Source: Streptomonospora nanhaiensis
Lineage (GTDB): Bacteria; Actinomycetota; Actinomycetes; Streptosporangiales; Streptosporangiaceae
Length of the DNA: 64,000 nt
Direction of reading: 5' to 3'
NCBI RefSeq assembly: GCF_013410565.1
Contig: NZ_JACCFO010000001.1
Location: 5,890,001-5,954,000, forward strand
In this document: piece after piece, positions 42,756 through 51,664 of the stretch
Layout: every line of letters begins with the position of its first letter
How positions within the stretch are numbered: the first letter of the stretch is position 1
Notes under the pieces: generated by a model
Databases searched by the model: none
Told to the model about the DNA's origin: nothing
What the model saw: the letters and a program-made list of their open reading frames with translations, nothing else
Translations under genes and position numbers: made by a program

Positions 42756-44276
42756 ATGGACTCCGCGCTGTTCCTCGACGCCCTGGCCAACCTGTTCACC
42801 GTCGAGGTTTTGCTGGCCATCACCGCCGGCGTCGTCGGCGGCATCGTCATCGGCGCCCTGCCCGGCCTCAGCGGCACCATGGGCATCGCCCTGCTGGTGC
42901 CCATCACCTTCGGCATGGACCCGGTCGCCGGGATCTCCATGCTCGCCGCCATCTACACCTCGGCCACCTACGGCGGGTCGATCTCGGCCATCCTGATCAA
43001 CACGCCGGGCACCCCGGCGGGCGCGGCCACCGCGCTGGACGGCTACCAGCTCACCCGCCAGGGCAAGGGCGCCAAGGCGCTGGCGGTCTCGGCCATCGCC
43101 TCGATGGTCGGCGGCGTCGTCAGCGCGTTCGCGCTGCTGCTGCTGGCCCCGCCGCTGGCGCAGGTCTCGCTGGCGTTCTCCGCCCCCGAGTACTTCCTGC
43201 TCGCCGTGTTCGGCCTGCTCATCATCGGCAGCCTGTCGGCCGGCTCGCTCCTCAAGGGGTTCGCGGCCGGCGTGCTGGGGCTGCTGCTGGCCACCGTGGG
43301 CATCGACATCCTCACCGGCTACCCCCGCTTCACCTTCGGCACGACCGCGCTCCAGTCGGGGATCGAGCTGGTGCCCGCGCTGATCGGCCTGTTCTCGCTG
43401 TCGCAGGTGCTGATCCTGGCCGAGGGGCGCGAGGGCGCCACCGAGGCCATGACCAAGGGCCTGCGCGGCCGCGCCCTGCCCACCCTGGCCGAGCTGAAGC
43501 GGATGGCGGGCACCGTGGTCCGCTCCTCGGGGATCGGCGTGTTCGTCGGCATCCTGCCCGGCGCCGGCGGCGACATCGGCTCCTGGGTCGGCTACAACGA
43601 GGCCAAGCGGTTCTCCAAGGGCGCGGAGAAGGAGGAGTTCGGCCGCGGCTCGATCAAGGGCGTGGCGGCGGCGGAGTCGGCCAACAACGCGGTGACCGGC
43701 GGCGCCATGATCCCGCTGCTCACCCTGGGGATCCCCGGCAGCTCGGCCACGGCGGTGATCCTGGGCGGCCTGCTCATCCACGGCATGCAGCCCGGCGGCG
43801 CGCTGTTCACCGAGCAGGCCGACACCACCTACGCGATCATGCTCGGGTTCCTGCTGGCCAACATCCTGATGGGGATCATCGCCATCGTCGGCGCGCGCTA
43901 CTTCGTCATCGCCACCAGGGTGCCGATGTCGGTGCTGGTGCCGATCATCGTGGCGCTGTGCGTGGTGGGCACCTACGCGGTCAACAACAGCGTCGCCGAC
44001 GTGTGGGTCATGCTGGTGGCCGGGCTGGTGGGCTACCTGATGCGCAAGGTGGGCGTGCCGCCCGCGCCGATCGTGCTGGGCCTGATCCTGGGCGCCATCG
44101 CCGAGAAGGGCGTGCGCCAGTCGCTGGTGATGGCCCAGGGCGACGTGCTCGGCTACTACCTGTCCCGGCCGCTGTCGCTGGTGCTGCTGGGCCTGATCCT
44201 CATGTCCCTGCTGGCGCCGGTGCTGGCCAAGCGGATGCGGCGCAGCGTGCCGCGGAACGCGGAGGTCGAGGCGTGA
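42756..44276 (+). CDS. tripartite tricarboxylate transporter large permease (TctA)
   Basis: The 506-residue protein has about twelve membrane segments and all TctA hallmarks: GIVIGALPGLSGTMGIALLV, ISAILINTPGTPAGAATALD, GVFVGILPGAGGDIGSWVGY, AAESANNAVTGGAMIPLLTL and GIPGSSATAVILGGLLIHGM. The two GxxPGxxG loops form the substrate site. Its stop overlaps the GTG of the LarA-like gene (GTGA), tying transport directly to that enzyme. Confidence 0.95.
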   Translation: MDSALFLDALANLFTVEVLLAITAGVVGGIVIGALPGLSGTMGIALLVPITFGMDPVAGISMLAAIYTSATYGGSISAILINTPGTPAGAATALDGYQLTRQGKGAKALAVSAIASMVGGVVSAFALLLLAPPLAQVSLAFSAPEYFLLAVFGLLIIGSLSAGSLLKGFAAGVLGLLLATVGIDILTGYPRFTFGTTALQSGIELVPALIGLFSLSQVLILAEGREGATEAMTKGLRGRALPTLAELKRMAGTVVRSSGIGVFVGILPGAGGDIGSWVGYNEAKRFSKGAEKEEFGRGSIKGVAAAESANNAVTGGAMIPLLTLGIPGSSATAVILGGLLIHGMQPGGALFTEQADTTYAIMLGFLLANILMGIIAIVGARYFVIATRVPMSVLVPIIVALCVVGTYAVNNSVADVWVMLVAGLVGYLMRKVGVPPAPIVLGLILGAIAEKGVRQSLVMAQGDVLGYYLSRPLSLVLLGLILMSLLAPVLAKRMRRSVPRNAEVEA

Positions 44277-45529
44277 GAGGCGTCCCGCTGGCCCGCATCC
44301 GCCGCCGCCTGCCCTCGGCCGCGCTCGCCGACCCGGCCGCCCGGGCCTACACCGAGACCGCCGCGCTGCTGCGCGGGGCCGGGGTCGGCGCCGGGGCGAC
44401 GGTGGCCGTCACCGCCGGCAGCCGCGGCATCCACGGCATCGCCGAGGTGCTGGCCGCCGTGGCCCGCGCGGTCGCCGACGCCGGCGCGCGGCCCGTGCTG
44501 TTTGCGGCCATGGGCAGCCACGGCGGCGGCACCGCCCAGGGCCAGCGGGACGTCCTGGCCGCGCTGGGTGTCACCGAGCGGGCCGTCGGCGCGCCGGTGA
44601 GCTGCTCGGACCGGGTGGTCCACCTCGGCGAGACCGGGCCGCCGCTGCCCGGACTGCCGGTGTACTTCGCCGCGGAGGCCGCGGCGGCCGACGCGATCGT
44701 CGCCGTCAACCGGGTCAAGCCGCACACCTCCTTCCACGGCCCGCACGAGAGCGGCCTGCTGAAGATGCTGACCGTGGGCGCGGGCCGGGCGCGCGGCGCC
44801 GCGATGGTGCACCGGCTGGGCTGGGCGCACATGGTCGACGCCATCGCGGCCATCAGCGCCGTGGTGCTGGAGCGGCTGCCCGTCATCGGCGGCGTCGCCC
44901 TGGTGCAGGACCCCTACGAGCGGCTGTCGGTGGTGGAGGCGGTGCCGGCCGACCGCCTCGCCGACCGGGAGCCGGAGCTGCTGGAGCGCGCCCGCGCGCT
45001 GCTGCCCCGGCTGCCCGTGGACGACCTGGACGCCCTCGTCGTGCGCGAGATGGGCAAGACCTACAGCGGCTGCGGCATGGACACCAACGTGATCGGGCGG
45101 CTGCGGCTGGAGGGCATGGCCGAGCCCGACCGGCCGCGCATCCGCTGCCTGGGCGTGCTCGACCTGTCGCCCGACTCCCACGGCAACGCCACCGGGGTGG
45201 GGCTGGCCGACTTCACCACCGAGCGCCTGGCCGCCGCCATCGACCGGGAGGCCACCTACCTCAACTGCCTGACCAGCGGCGGACCGCAGCGGGCGGCGGT
45301 GCCGATGACGTTTCCCGACGACGCCGCGCTGCTGGACGCGATGGGGCGGATGCTGCGGCCCGCCGACGAGGCGCTGGTGCGCATGGCCGTCATCGACAAC
45401 ACCCTCGCCCTGGACGAGATGTGGGTGTCGGAGGCGGTGCTGGCCGAGGTGGAGGCGGCCGAGGACATCGAGGTGCTGGACCGCCGGCCGGGCCCGGAGT
45501 TCGACGCCCGGGGACGGCTGGTCCTGTGA
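44273..45529 (+). CDS. LarA-like nickel-pincer racemase/epimerase (DUF2088 family)
   Basis: The 418-residue protein starts at a GTG inside the tctA stop. It has the lactate-racemase N-domain: VAVTAGSRGIHGIAEVLAAV, VLFAAMGSHGGGTAQGQRDV, then VNRVKPHTSFHGPHESGLLK with the His cluster and the Lys expected to carry the nickel-pincer nucleotide. The family is now known to include lactate, malate, phenyllactate and sugar-acid racemases/epimerases. The cofactor-building genes larE, larB and larC follow within the same run, which strongly supports a nickel-pincer enzyme. Substrate: probably the acid imported by TctCBA. Confidence 0.85.
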   Translation: MRGVPLARIRRRLPSAALADPAARAYTETAALLRGAGVGAGATVAVTAGSRGIHGIAEVLAAVARAVADAGARPVLFAAMGSHGGGTAQGQRDVLAALGVTERAVGAPVSCSDRVVHLGETGPPLPGLPVYFAAEAAAADAIVAVNRVKPHTSFHGPHESGLLKMLTVGAGRARGAAMVHRLGWAHMVDAIAAISAVVLERLPVIGGVALVQDPYERLSVVEAVPADRLADREPELLERARALLPRLPVDDLDALVVREMGKTYSGCGMDTNVIGRLRLEGMAEPDRPRIRCLGVLDLSPDSHGNATGVGLADFTTERLAAAIDREATYLNCLTSGGPQRAAVPMTFPDDAALLDAMGRMLRPADEALVRMAVIDNTLALDEMWVSEAVLAEVEAAEDIEVLDRRPGPEFDARGRLVL

Positions 45530-45591
45530 CGAGGCGCCGGCCCGGAGGGGCCGGCGCGGCGGGAAACGACGACGAAAGCGGGGACGTGAGC

Positions 45592-46731
45592 ATGCCGGAC
45601 GCCAACGGCGCCACCGACGGACCGGGCGTGGACCCGGCCGGACTGCGCGACCTGGTCGCGCGCATCTTCACCGCCGCCGGGCTCACCGGGCCCGACGCCG
45701 ACACGGTCGCCGACCACCTGGTGCAGGCCGACCTGCGGGGGGTGGACTCCCACGGGGTCAGCCGCACCGCGATCTACGTCGAGCGGCTGGGGCAGGGGCT
45801 GATCGCCGCCCGGCCCAAGCCGCGCACCCTCACCCAGACGCCGGTGTCGGCGCTGGTGGACGCGGGCAACGGGCACGGGATCGTCGCCGCCGAGCAGGCG
45901 ATGCGCACCGCCGTGGCCAAGGCCGAGGAGTCGGGGGTGGGCATGGTCGCCGTGCGCAACTCCAACCACTGCGGCATGCTCGCCCACTACACGGCGACCG
46001 CCGCGCGCGCCGGGCTCATCGGGTTCGCCACCACCAGCGCCCCGGCCGCCATGGCGCCGTGGGGCGCCAAGGAGCCGTTCTTCGGCACCAACCCGCTCTC
46101 CTACGCCGTGCCCACGCCGCCCGGACGCGCCGACATCGTGTTCGACATGGCCACCAGCCACGTCGCCAAGGGCAAGATCATCCTGGCGCACAAGAACGGC
46201 CAGGACATCCCGCTGGGGTGGGCGCTGGACGCCGAGGGCCGCCCCACCACCGACTCCGGCGCGGCGCTGGCGGGCACCGTGCTGCCGCTGGGCGGCCCCA
46301 AGGGGTCGGGCCTGGCGCTGCTGGTCGACGTGCTCTCCGGGCTGCTGTCGGGCGCCCACTACGGCCCGCACATCCCCCAGCTCTACAACAACCCCGACCG
46401 GCCCCAGGGCCTGGGGCACTTCTTCCTGGCGCTGGCGCCCGGGGTGTTCGCGCCGCCGGAGGAGTTCACCGCGCGCGTGGCCGCGCTCGCCGACGAACTG
46501 GCGGCCCTGCCCGCCGCCGAGGGCCACCGCCGGGTCTACCTGCCGGGCGAACCCGAGGCCGAGCGCGCCGAGCACCGCCGCGCCCACGGCATCCCCCTCT
46601 CGCCGGAGGTGCGCGCCGAGCTGCGCGCCACGGCCGGAGCGCTGGGCCTGCCCGCCGACTCCTGGGCGGTCCTGGACGGCCCGGCCGCACCGGCCGCCCC
46701 GCCCGCCGCCGAGCCCGGGACCGCGCGGTGA
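45592..46731 (+). CDS. Ldh2-family (malate/L-lactate/ureidoglycolate-type) NAD(P)-dependent dehydrogenase
   Basis: The 379-residue enzyme belongs to the Ldh2/MDH2 family, distinct from classical lactate dehydrogenases: DLRGVDSHGVSRTAIYVERL, GMVAVRNSNHCGMLAHYTAT, APWGAKEPFFGTNPLSYAVP, VFDMATSHVAKGKIILAHKN and GGPKGSGLALLVDVLSGLLS. The His of SNHxG and the Ser/His of DSHG are the active-site residues. It would oxidise one enantiomer of a 2-hydroxy acid to the 2-keto acid, matching an upstream racemase. Its stop overlaps larE (GTGA). A C-terminal Ala/Pro tail is dispensable-looking. Confidence 0.92.
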   Translation: MPDANGATDGPGVDPAGLRDLVARIFTAAGLTGPDADTVADHLVQADLRGVDSHGVSRTAIYVERLGQGLIAARPKPRTLTQTPVSALVDAGNGHGIVAAEQAMRTAVAKAEESGVGMVAVRNSNHCGMLAHYTATAARAGLIGFATTSAPAAMAPWGAKEPFFGTNPLSYAVPTPPGRADIVFDMATSHVAKGKIILAHKNGQDIPLGWALDAEGRPTTDSGAALAGTVLPLGGPKGSGLALLVDVLSGLLSGAHYGPHIPQLYNNPDRPQGLGHFFLALAPGVFAPPEEFTARVAALADELAALPAAEGHRRVYLPGEPEAERAEHRRAHGIPLSPEVRAELRATAGALGLPADSWAVLDGPAAPAAPPAAEPGTAR

Positions 46732-47633
46732 GCGCCCCCGCCGGCACGGCTGGCGGCGCCGGAACCGGCGCCGAGAGCGGCGCCCCCGCCGCGGCCGCCG
46801 TCGACGCCGCCACCGCGCGGCTGCGGGCGGCGCTGGCCGCCCACGGGCGCGTCGTCGTGGCCTACTCGGGCGGGGTGGACTCCGCGCTGCTGGCCCACAC
46901 CGCCCACCACGTGCTGGGCGAGGGCGCGCTGGCCGTCACTGCGGTCTCGCCCAGCCTGGCCGCCGCCGAGCGGCGGGCCGCCCGCGCGTTCGCCGCCGAG
47001 CACGGGATCGCCCACCTGGAGGTCTGCACCGACGAGGGCGAGCGCCCCGACTACGTGGCCAACGGCGGCGACCGCTGCTTCCACTGCAAGTCGGCGCTGC
47101 TGGACGCGCTGGCCCCGCTGGCGGCGCGGCTGGGCGCGGCCGTGGCCACGGGAACCAACCTCGACGACCTCGGCGACCACCGCCCGGGCCTGCGCGCGGC
47201 CTCCGGGCGCGGTGCCGTCACCCCGCTGGCCGACGCCGGGTTCACCAAGGCCATGGTGCGCGCCGCCGCCGCGCGACTGGGCCTGGCGGTGGCCGCCAAA
47301 CCGGCGGCGCCCTGCCTGGCCTCGCGGGTGGCCTACGGCGACCCCGTGACCCCCGAGGTGCTGGCGCGGGTGGAGGCCGCCGAGGCGGCGCTGCGGTGCC
47401 ACGGGTTCACCCAGGTGCGGGTGCGCGCCCACGCCGGCGGCACACTGGCCCGCGTCGAGGTGCCGGAGGGGGAGGTCGAGCGGGCGGCGCGGCTGCGCGC
47501 GGTGGTCGAGCCGGCGGTGCGCGCCTGCGGGTTCGCCTTCTGCGCGCTGGACCTGGGCGGGTTCGCCAGCGGGCGGCTCAACGCGCTGCTGCCGCTGGTG
47601 GAGGCAGGGCGGGCCGCGGGAGGACGGCGGTGA
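46728..47633 (+). CDS. larE: LarE, ATP-dependent sacrificial sulfur transferase for nickel-pincer nucleotide
   Basis: The 301-residue PP-loop protein has the AMP-forming motif VVVAYSGGVDSALLAHTAHH, CTDEGERPDYVANGGDRCFH with CK following, GTNLDDLGDHRPGLRAA and KPAAPCLASRVAYGDPVTPE. The Cys of PCLASR is the residue that donates its own sulfur in sacrificial-type LarE proteins, so this copy appears to be of that kind. A low-complexity head of about 30 residues precedes the fold. It is coupled at both ends by GTGA overlaps to the dehydrogenase and larB. Confidence 0.93.
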   Translation: MSAPAGTAGGAGTGAESGAPAAAAVDAATARLRAALAAHGRVVVAYSGGVDSALLAHTAHHVLGEGALAVTAVSPSLAAAERRAARAFAAEHGIAHLEVCTDEGERPDYVANGGDRCFHCKSALLDALAPLAARLGAAVATGTNLDDLGDHRPGLRAASGRGAVTPLADAGFTKAMVRAAAARLGLAVAAKPAAPCLASRVAYGDPVTPEVLARVEAAEAALRCHGFTQVRVRAHAGGTLARVEVPEGEVERAARLRAVVEPAVRACGFAFCALDLGGFASGRLNALLPLVEAGRAAGGRR

Positions 47634-48412
47634 GCGGCACCGGAGCAGGCGGAAGCGCCGACGGCCGGGCCCGCGACCCCGGCTACCGCGACCTCGGGTT
47701 CGCCCGCATCGACACCCGGCGCGAGGCCCGCCAGGGGGTCGCCGAGTGCGTCTACACCCCCGGCAAGCGGCCCGAGGAGGTGGTGGCGATCGTGGCCGAA
47801 CTCCTCGCCCACGCCACCGGCCCGGTCCTGGCCACCCGCGCCGACCCCGACACCGCCCAGGCGGTGCTGGCCGCCCACCCCGCGGGCCGCTACGACCCCC
47901 AGGCGCGGCTGCTGGCCTGGCGGCCCGCCCCGCCGCGCGGCTTCCGGCTGGCCGTGCTGACCGCCGGCACCGCCGACTGGCCGGTGGCCGCCGAGGCGGC
48001 GGCCGTGGCCCGCGCGGTGGGCCTGGAGGTGGACGTGTACCGCGACGTGGGCGTGGCCGGGCTGCACCGGCTGCTGGACTGCGTCGACGCCGTCACCGCC
48101 CACCACGCGGTGGTCGTGGTGGCGGGCATGGAGGGCGCGCTGGCCAGCGTGGTCGGCGGGCTGGTGGCCCACCCGGTGATCGCCGTGCCGACCTCCACCG
48201 GCTACGGCGCGGGCCTGGAGGGGGTCACCGCCCTGCTGGCCATGCTCAGCTCCTGCGCGGCCGGGCTCACGGTGGTCAACATCGACTCCGGGTTCGGCGC
48301 GGCCATGGCCGCCCACCGGCTGGCCACGGCGATGGCCGCCGCGGCCGGCCCGGGCGGCGGCCCGCACCGCGCGGGTCCGGCCGGCGCCGGCGGGACGGGA
48401 GGCGCCGCGTGA
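47630..48412 (+). CDS. larB: LarB, pyridinium-3,5-biscarboxylate mononucleotide synthase
   Basis: The 260-residue protein is PurE-related: FARIDTRREARQGVAECVYT, PGKRPEEVVAIVAELLA, VLTAGTADWPVAAEAAAVAR, VVVAGMEGALASVVGGLVAH and IAVPTSTGYGAGLEGVTALL. It carboxylates and hydrolyses nicotinic acid adenine dinucleotide, the first step of nickel-pincer cofactor assembly. It is coupled to larE and larC by GTGA overlaps. The Gly/Ala-rich ends are unconserved. Confidence 0.94.
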   Translation: MSGTGAGGSADGRARDPGYRDLGFARIDTRREARQGVAECVYTPGKRPEEVVAIVAELLAHATGPVLATRADPDTAQAVLAAHPAGRYDPQARLLAWRPAPPRGFRLAVLTAGTADWPVAAEAAAVARAVGLEVDVYRDVGVAGLHRLLDCVDAVTAHHAVVVVAGMEGALASVVGGLVAHPVIAVPTSTGYGAGLEGVTALLAMLSSCAAGLTVVNIDSGFGAAMAAHRLATAMAAAAGPGGGPHRAGPAGAGGTGGAA

Positions 48413-49617
48413 TCCTGTGGCTGCACCCCTTCGCCGGGATCTCCGGCGACATGCTGCTGGGCGCCCTGCTGGACCTGGGCGCGCCCCTGGACGAGGTGCG
48501 CGCGGCCGTCGCCTCCACCGGCCTGCCCGGCTGGCGGCTGGAGGCGCGCACCGTGCTCAAGCGCGGCATCAGCGCCACCAAGGCCGAGGTGGCGGTGACC
48601 GACACCGCCACCGCCCGCCCGGCCCGCGTCCTGCTCGACCACATCGACCGCGCCCGGCCCCAGCGCGCCGCGCGCACCGCCGCCGCGGCCGTCACCGCCA
48701 TCGCCGAGGCCGAGGCGCGGCTGCACGGCGCCGACCCCGCCGAGGTCCACCTGCACGAGATCGGCGGGCTGGACACCGTGGTCGACACCGTGGGCGCCGC
48801 CGCCGCGCTGGACCTGCTCGGCGTGCAGGAGGTGGTGTCGGCCCCGCCCACCCTGGGCCGCACCACGGTCGCCACCGCACACGGGCGGCTGCCCGCCCCC
48901 GCCCCGGCCACCCTCGCGCTGCTGGCGGGCGTTCCGGTGACCGGCGCCGACATCGCGGCCGAGACCGTCACCCCCACCGGCGCCGCGCTGCTGCGCACGG
49001 TGGCCGCCGGCTACGGCCCGCCCCCGGCGATGGTCCCGGTGCGCACCGGCTACGGCGCGGGCACCCGCGACCTGCCCGACCGGCCCAACGTGCTCCAGGC
49101 GGTGCTGGGCGAGCCGGTCGGCGCAGGGGGCGGCGGCGCGGAGGAGCCGCTGGTGGTGCTGGAGACCAACGTGGACGACGCGACCGGCGAGGAGCTGGCG
49201 CACGCCGTCGCGGCCGCGCTGGAGGGCGGCGCCGTGGACGCCTGGACCAGCCCGATCGTCATGAAGAAGGGCCGCCCCGCCCACACCGTGCACGCGCTGT
49301 GCCGGCCCGGCCGGGCCGCCGAGGTGGAGGCGCTGCTGCTGCGCCACACCGGCAGTTTGGGGATGCGGCGCATATCGGTGGGGCGGGTCGCGCTGCCGCG
49401 CCGCACCACCACGGTCGACGTCGGCGGGCACCCCGTCCGCGTCAAGCACGGGCCCTGGCACGCCAAGCCCGAGTACGACGACGCGGCCCGCGCCGCCCGC
49501 GCCCTGGGGCTGCCGCTGCGCACCGTGGTGCGCCGCGCCCTGGCGCGGTCGGCGGCCGAGGACGGCGCCGCGCCGCCCGGCACGGCCGGTCCCGGCCCCG
49601 ATCCCGGGCCCGGCTGA
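48409..49617 (+). CDS. larC: LarC, nickel insertion protein (single continuous ORF)
   Basis: The 402-residue protein covers both LarC regions without the internal frameshift known from lactobacilli: LHPFAGISGDMLLGALLDLG, HLHEIGGLDTVVDTVGAAAA, SAPPTLGRTTVATAHGRLPA, then TNVDDATGEELAHAVAAALE, SPIVMKKGRPAHTVHALC and RVKHGPWHAKPEYDD. It uses CTP to insert nickel into the biscarboxylate-dithio nucleotide. GTG start inside the larB stop. With larE and larB this completes the known cofactor route. Confidence 0.94.
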   Translation: MILWLHPFAGISGDMLLGALLDLGAPLDEVRAAVASTGLPGWRLEARTVLKRGISATKAEVAVTDTATARPARVLLDHIDRARPQRAARTAAAAVTAIAEAEARLHGADPAEVHLHEIGGLDTVVDTVGAAAALDLLGVQEVVSAPPTLGRTTVATAHGRLPAPAPATLALLAGVPVTGADIAAETVTPTGAALLRTVAAGYGPPPAMVPVRTGYGAGTRDLPDRPNVLQAVLGEPVGAGGGGAEEPLVVLETNVDDATGEELAHAVAAALEGGAVDAWTSPIVMKKGRPAHTVHALCRPGRAAEVEALLLRHTGSLGMRRISVGRVALPRRTTTVDVGGHPVRVKHGPWHAKPEYDDAARAARALGLPLRTVVRRALARSAAEDGAAPPGTAGPGPDPGPG

Positions 49618-49666
49618 CACCCCCGCACCCCCGTTCCCGATCCCATCGGTCCTTGAGGAGGCCCCG

Positions 49667-50617
49667 TTGCCCGGTTCGCCCATCACGAGTTCGGCGCGCG
49701 GCGTGTTCGCGATCGCGCCCACCCCCTTCACGCCCGACGGCGCCGTGGACACCACGTCGCTGGACCGGCTCACCGACTTCTACACCGCCTCCGGTGTCAC
49801 CGGCATCACCGTGCTGGGCCAGCTGGGCGAGGCGCCCAAGCTCGCCCACGACGAGGCGGTGGCCATCGCCGCCCGCGTGGTCCGGCGGGTCCAGGTGCCC
49901 GTGGTGGTGGGGGTGTCGGCCCCCGGGTTCGCCGCGATGCGCTCGCTCACCGCCGCCGTCATGGACGCCGGCGCCGCCGGGGTGATGATCGCGCCGCCCA
50001 ACACGCTGCGCACCGACGACCAGATCACCGCCTACTACCGCAACGCGGCCCAGGCCATCGGGCCCGACGTGCCGTTCGTCATCCAGGACTACCCGCTGAC
50101 GTTCTCGGTGGTGATGACGCCGAAGGTGATCCGCGCGATCGTGGCGGAGAACCCCGGCTGCGTCATGCTCAAGCACGAGGACTGGCCGGGGCTGGAGAAG
50201 ATCTCGGCGCTGCGGGGGTTCGAGCGCGACGGCTCCATGCGGCGGCTGTCGATCCTGTGCGGCAACGGCGGCCTGTTCCTGGACTTCGAGACCGAGCGCG
50301 GCGCCGACGGCGCCATGACCGGCTACTGCTTCCCCGACATGCTCGTGGAGCTGGTGGAGTTGGCCGCGCGCGGCGAGCGCGAGGCCGCCCACGACCTGTT
50401 CGACGCGCACCTGCCGCTGCTGCGCTACGAGCAGCAGCCGGGCGTGGGGCTGGCGGTGCGCAAGTACGTCTTCGCGCGCCGGGGAATCCTCGACCACGAG
50501 GCCCAGCGCGCCCCGGCGGCCACGCTGTCGGCGGCGGCCCGCGCCGAGGTCGACCTGCTGCTGGAGCGCCTGGCCCGCAGGGACGGGCGCGCGCGGCTGA
50601 GCCCGCTCGCGCGCTGA
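49667..50617 (+). CDS. DapA/DHDPS-family class I aldolase
   Basis: The 316-residue TIM-barrel enzyme has the Schiff-base Lys in GCVMLKHEDWPGLEK and the catalytic Tyr in VPFVIQDYPLTFSVV, after APTPFTPDGAVDTTSLDRLT and GVTGITVLGQLGEAPKLAHD. The GxxGE variant here is GQLGE, as in 2-keto-3-deoxy-acid aldolases rather than true dihydrodipicolinate synthases. It likely cleaves or forms a keto acid made by the operon's dehydrogenase. The start is a TTG with GAGGAGG upstream, 49 bases after larC. A strong terminator follows. Confidence 0.9.
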   Translation: MPGSPITSSARGVFAIAPTPFTPDGAVDTTSLDRLTDFYTASGVTGITVLGQLGEAPKLAHDEAVAIAARVVRRVQVPVVVGVSAPGFAAMRSLTAAVMDAGAAGVMIAPPNTLRTDDQITAYYRNAAQAIGPDVPFVIQDYPLTFSVVMTPKVIRAIVAENPGCVMLKHEDWPGLEKISALRGFERDGSMRRLSILCGNGGLFLDFETERGADGAMTGYCFPDMLVELVELAARGEREAAHDLFDAHLPLLRYEQQPGVGLAVRKYVFARRGILDHEAQRAPAATLSAAARAEVDLLLERLARRDGRARLSPLAR

Positions 50618-50625
50618 GGGGCCGG

Positions 50626-50660
50626 GCCCGGCGGGGCGGAGCGGCACCGCCCCGCCGGGC
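50626..50660. terminator. bidirectional hairpin terminator
   Basis: GCCCGGCGGGGCG (50626-50638) pairs perfectly with CGCCCCGCCGGGC (50648-50660), 13 bp with a 9-base loop, between the convergent aldolase and SDR genes. It ends the long lar/tct operon. Confidence 0.75.
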
Positions 50661-50674
50661 GCGCGCCCGCGCCC

Positions 50675-51523
50675 TCAGCCGGCCCGCCACTCGGGGCTGT
50701 CCAGGGCACCGCCGGCCTGCGGGCCCATCATCGTCATGCCGCCGTCCACGAACAGCGTGGCGCCGGTGATGTAGGAGGCGGCGGGGTCGGCCAGGAAGGC
50801 GATGGCCGCCGCCACCTCTCGGGCGTCGCCGGGCCGGGCCAGCGGGTAGCCCGCGCGGGTGTCCTGCTCGGGGGTCTGCTCGTGCTGGCCGGTCATGGGC
50901 GTGGCGATCTCGCCGGGCGCCACGGCGTTGGCGGTGATGCCGTACAGGCTCAGCTCCAGCGCCAGGGTGCGGGTGAGCATGCGCAGGCCGCCCTTTGCCG
51001 CGCAGTAGGGGCCCGCGCCGATGCGCGGATAGGCCTCGTGCACGCTGGTGACGTTGACGATGCGCCCGCCCCGCCCGGCGTCGCGCATGTGCCGCGCCGC
51101 CGCCTGGGAGCACAGGAACGGGGCGTCGAGGTCGACCGCCAGCGTGGCCCGCCACAGGTCGTAGTCCATGTCGAGCAGGCCCTGGCTGGTGCCCCGGCCC
51201 GCGTTGTTGACCAGCACGCCGATGCCGCCCAGCACCTCGGTGAGGTCGTCGACCACCCGCGAGCCCGCCACCGGGTCGGTGAGGTCGTGGCGGCGCACCT
51301 CGGCGCGCCGCCCGGCCGCGCGGACCTCCTCGGCCGTGATGCCCGCGCCCTCCTCGTCGGAGTGGTAGGTCAGCCCGATATCGAACCCGGCCTGGGCCAG
51401 CCGCACGGCCGTGGCGCGGCCGATCCCGCTGTCGCCGCCGGTGACCACCGCCGTGCGGGGGTAGTCGCCGAACTGGTCGGGCGGTTGGACGGACGGCGCG
51501 GCACCGGTCTGCGTCTCGGACAT
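50675..51523 (-). CDS. short-chain dehydrogenase (glucose/general-stress SDR type)
   Basis: The 282-residue enzyme has a short polar head, the cofactor motif TAVVTGGDSGIGRATAVRLA, VLVNNAGRGTSQG, the catalytic IVNVTSVHEAYP (Ser) and YCAAKGGLRMLTRTLALEL (YxxxK), and the C-terminal ITGATLFVDGGMTMMGPQA. All catalytic residues are intact. GGGAAGGGAAG precedes the ATG at 51523. It is a single gene convergent with the lar operon and downstream of the HxlR gene on the same strand (141-base gap). Substrate unknown. Confidence 0.9.
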   Translation of the reverse strand: MSETQTGAAPSVQPPDQFGDYPRTAVVTGGDSGIGRATAVRLAQAGFDIGLTYHSDEEGAGITAEEVRAAGRRAEVRRHDLTDPVAGSRVVDDLTEVLGGIGVLVNNAGRGTSQGLLDMDYDLWRATLAVDLDAPFLCSQAAARHMRDAGRGGRIVNVTSVHEAYPRIGAGPYCAAKGGLRMLTRTLALELSLYGITANAVAPGEIATPMTGQHEQTPEQDTRAGYPLARPGDAREVAAAIAFLADPAASYITGATLFVDGGMTMMGPQAGGALDSPEWRAG

Positions 51524-51664
51524 CTGCTTCCCTTCCCTTCGGATGCTCGGCCGCGCCCCTGGGGCGCGGAAGGCGTCGCAGAGGCGGCTGCCCGAAACGG
51601 CGCGCGTCAAAGCCGGTCCGGGCGCGCGGCCGCCGGGGGAGCGGGGGCGGGCGGGGCGGCCGGG

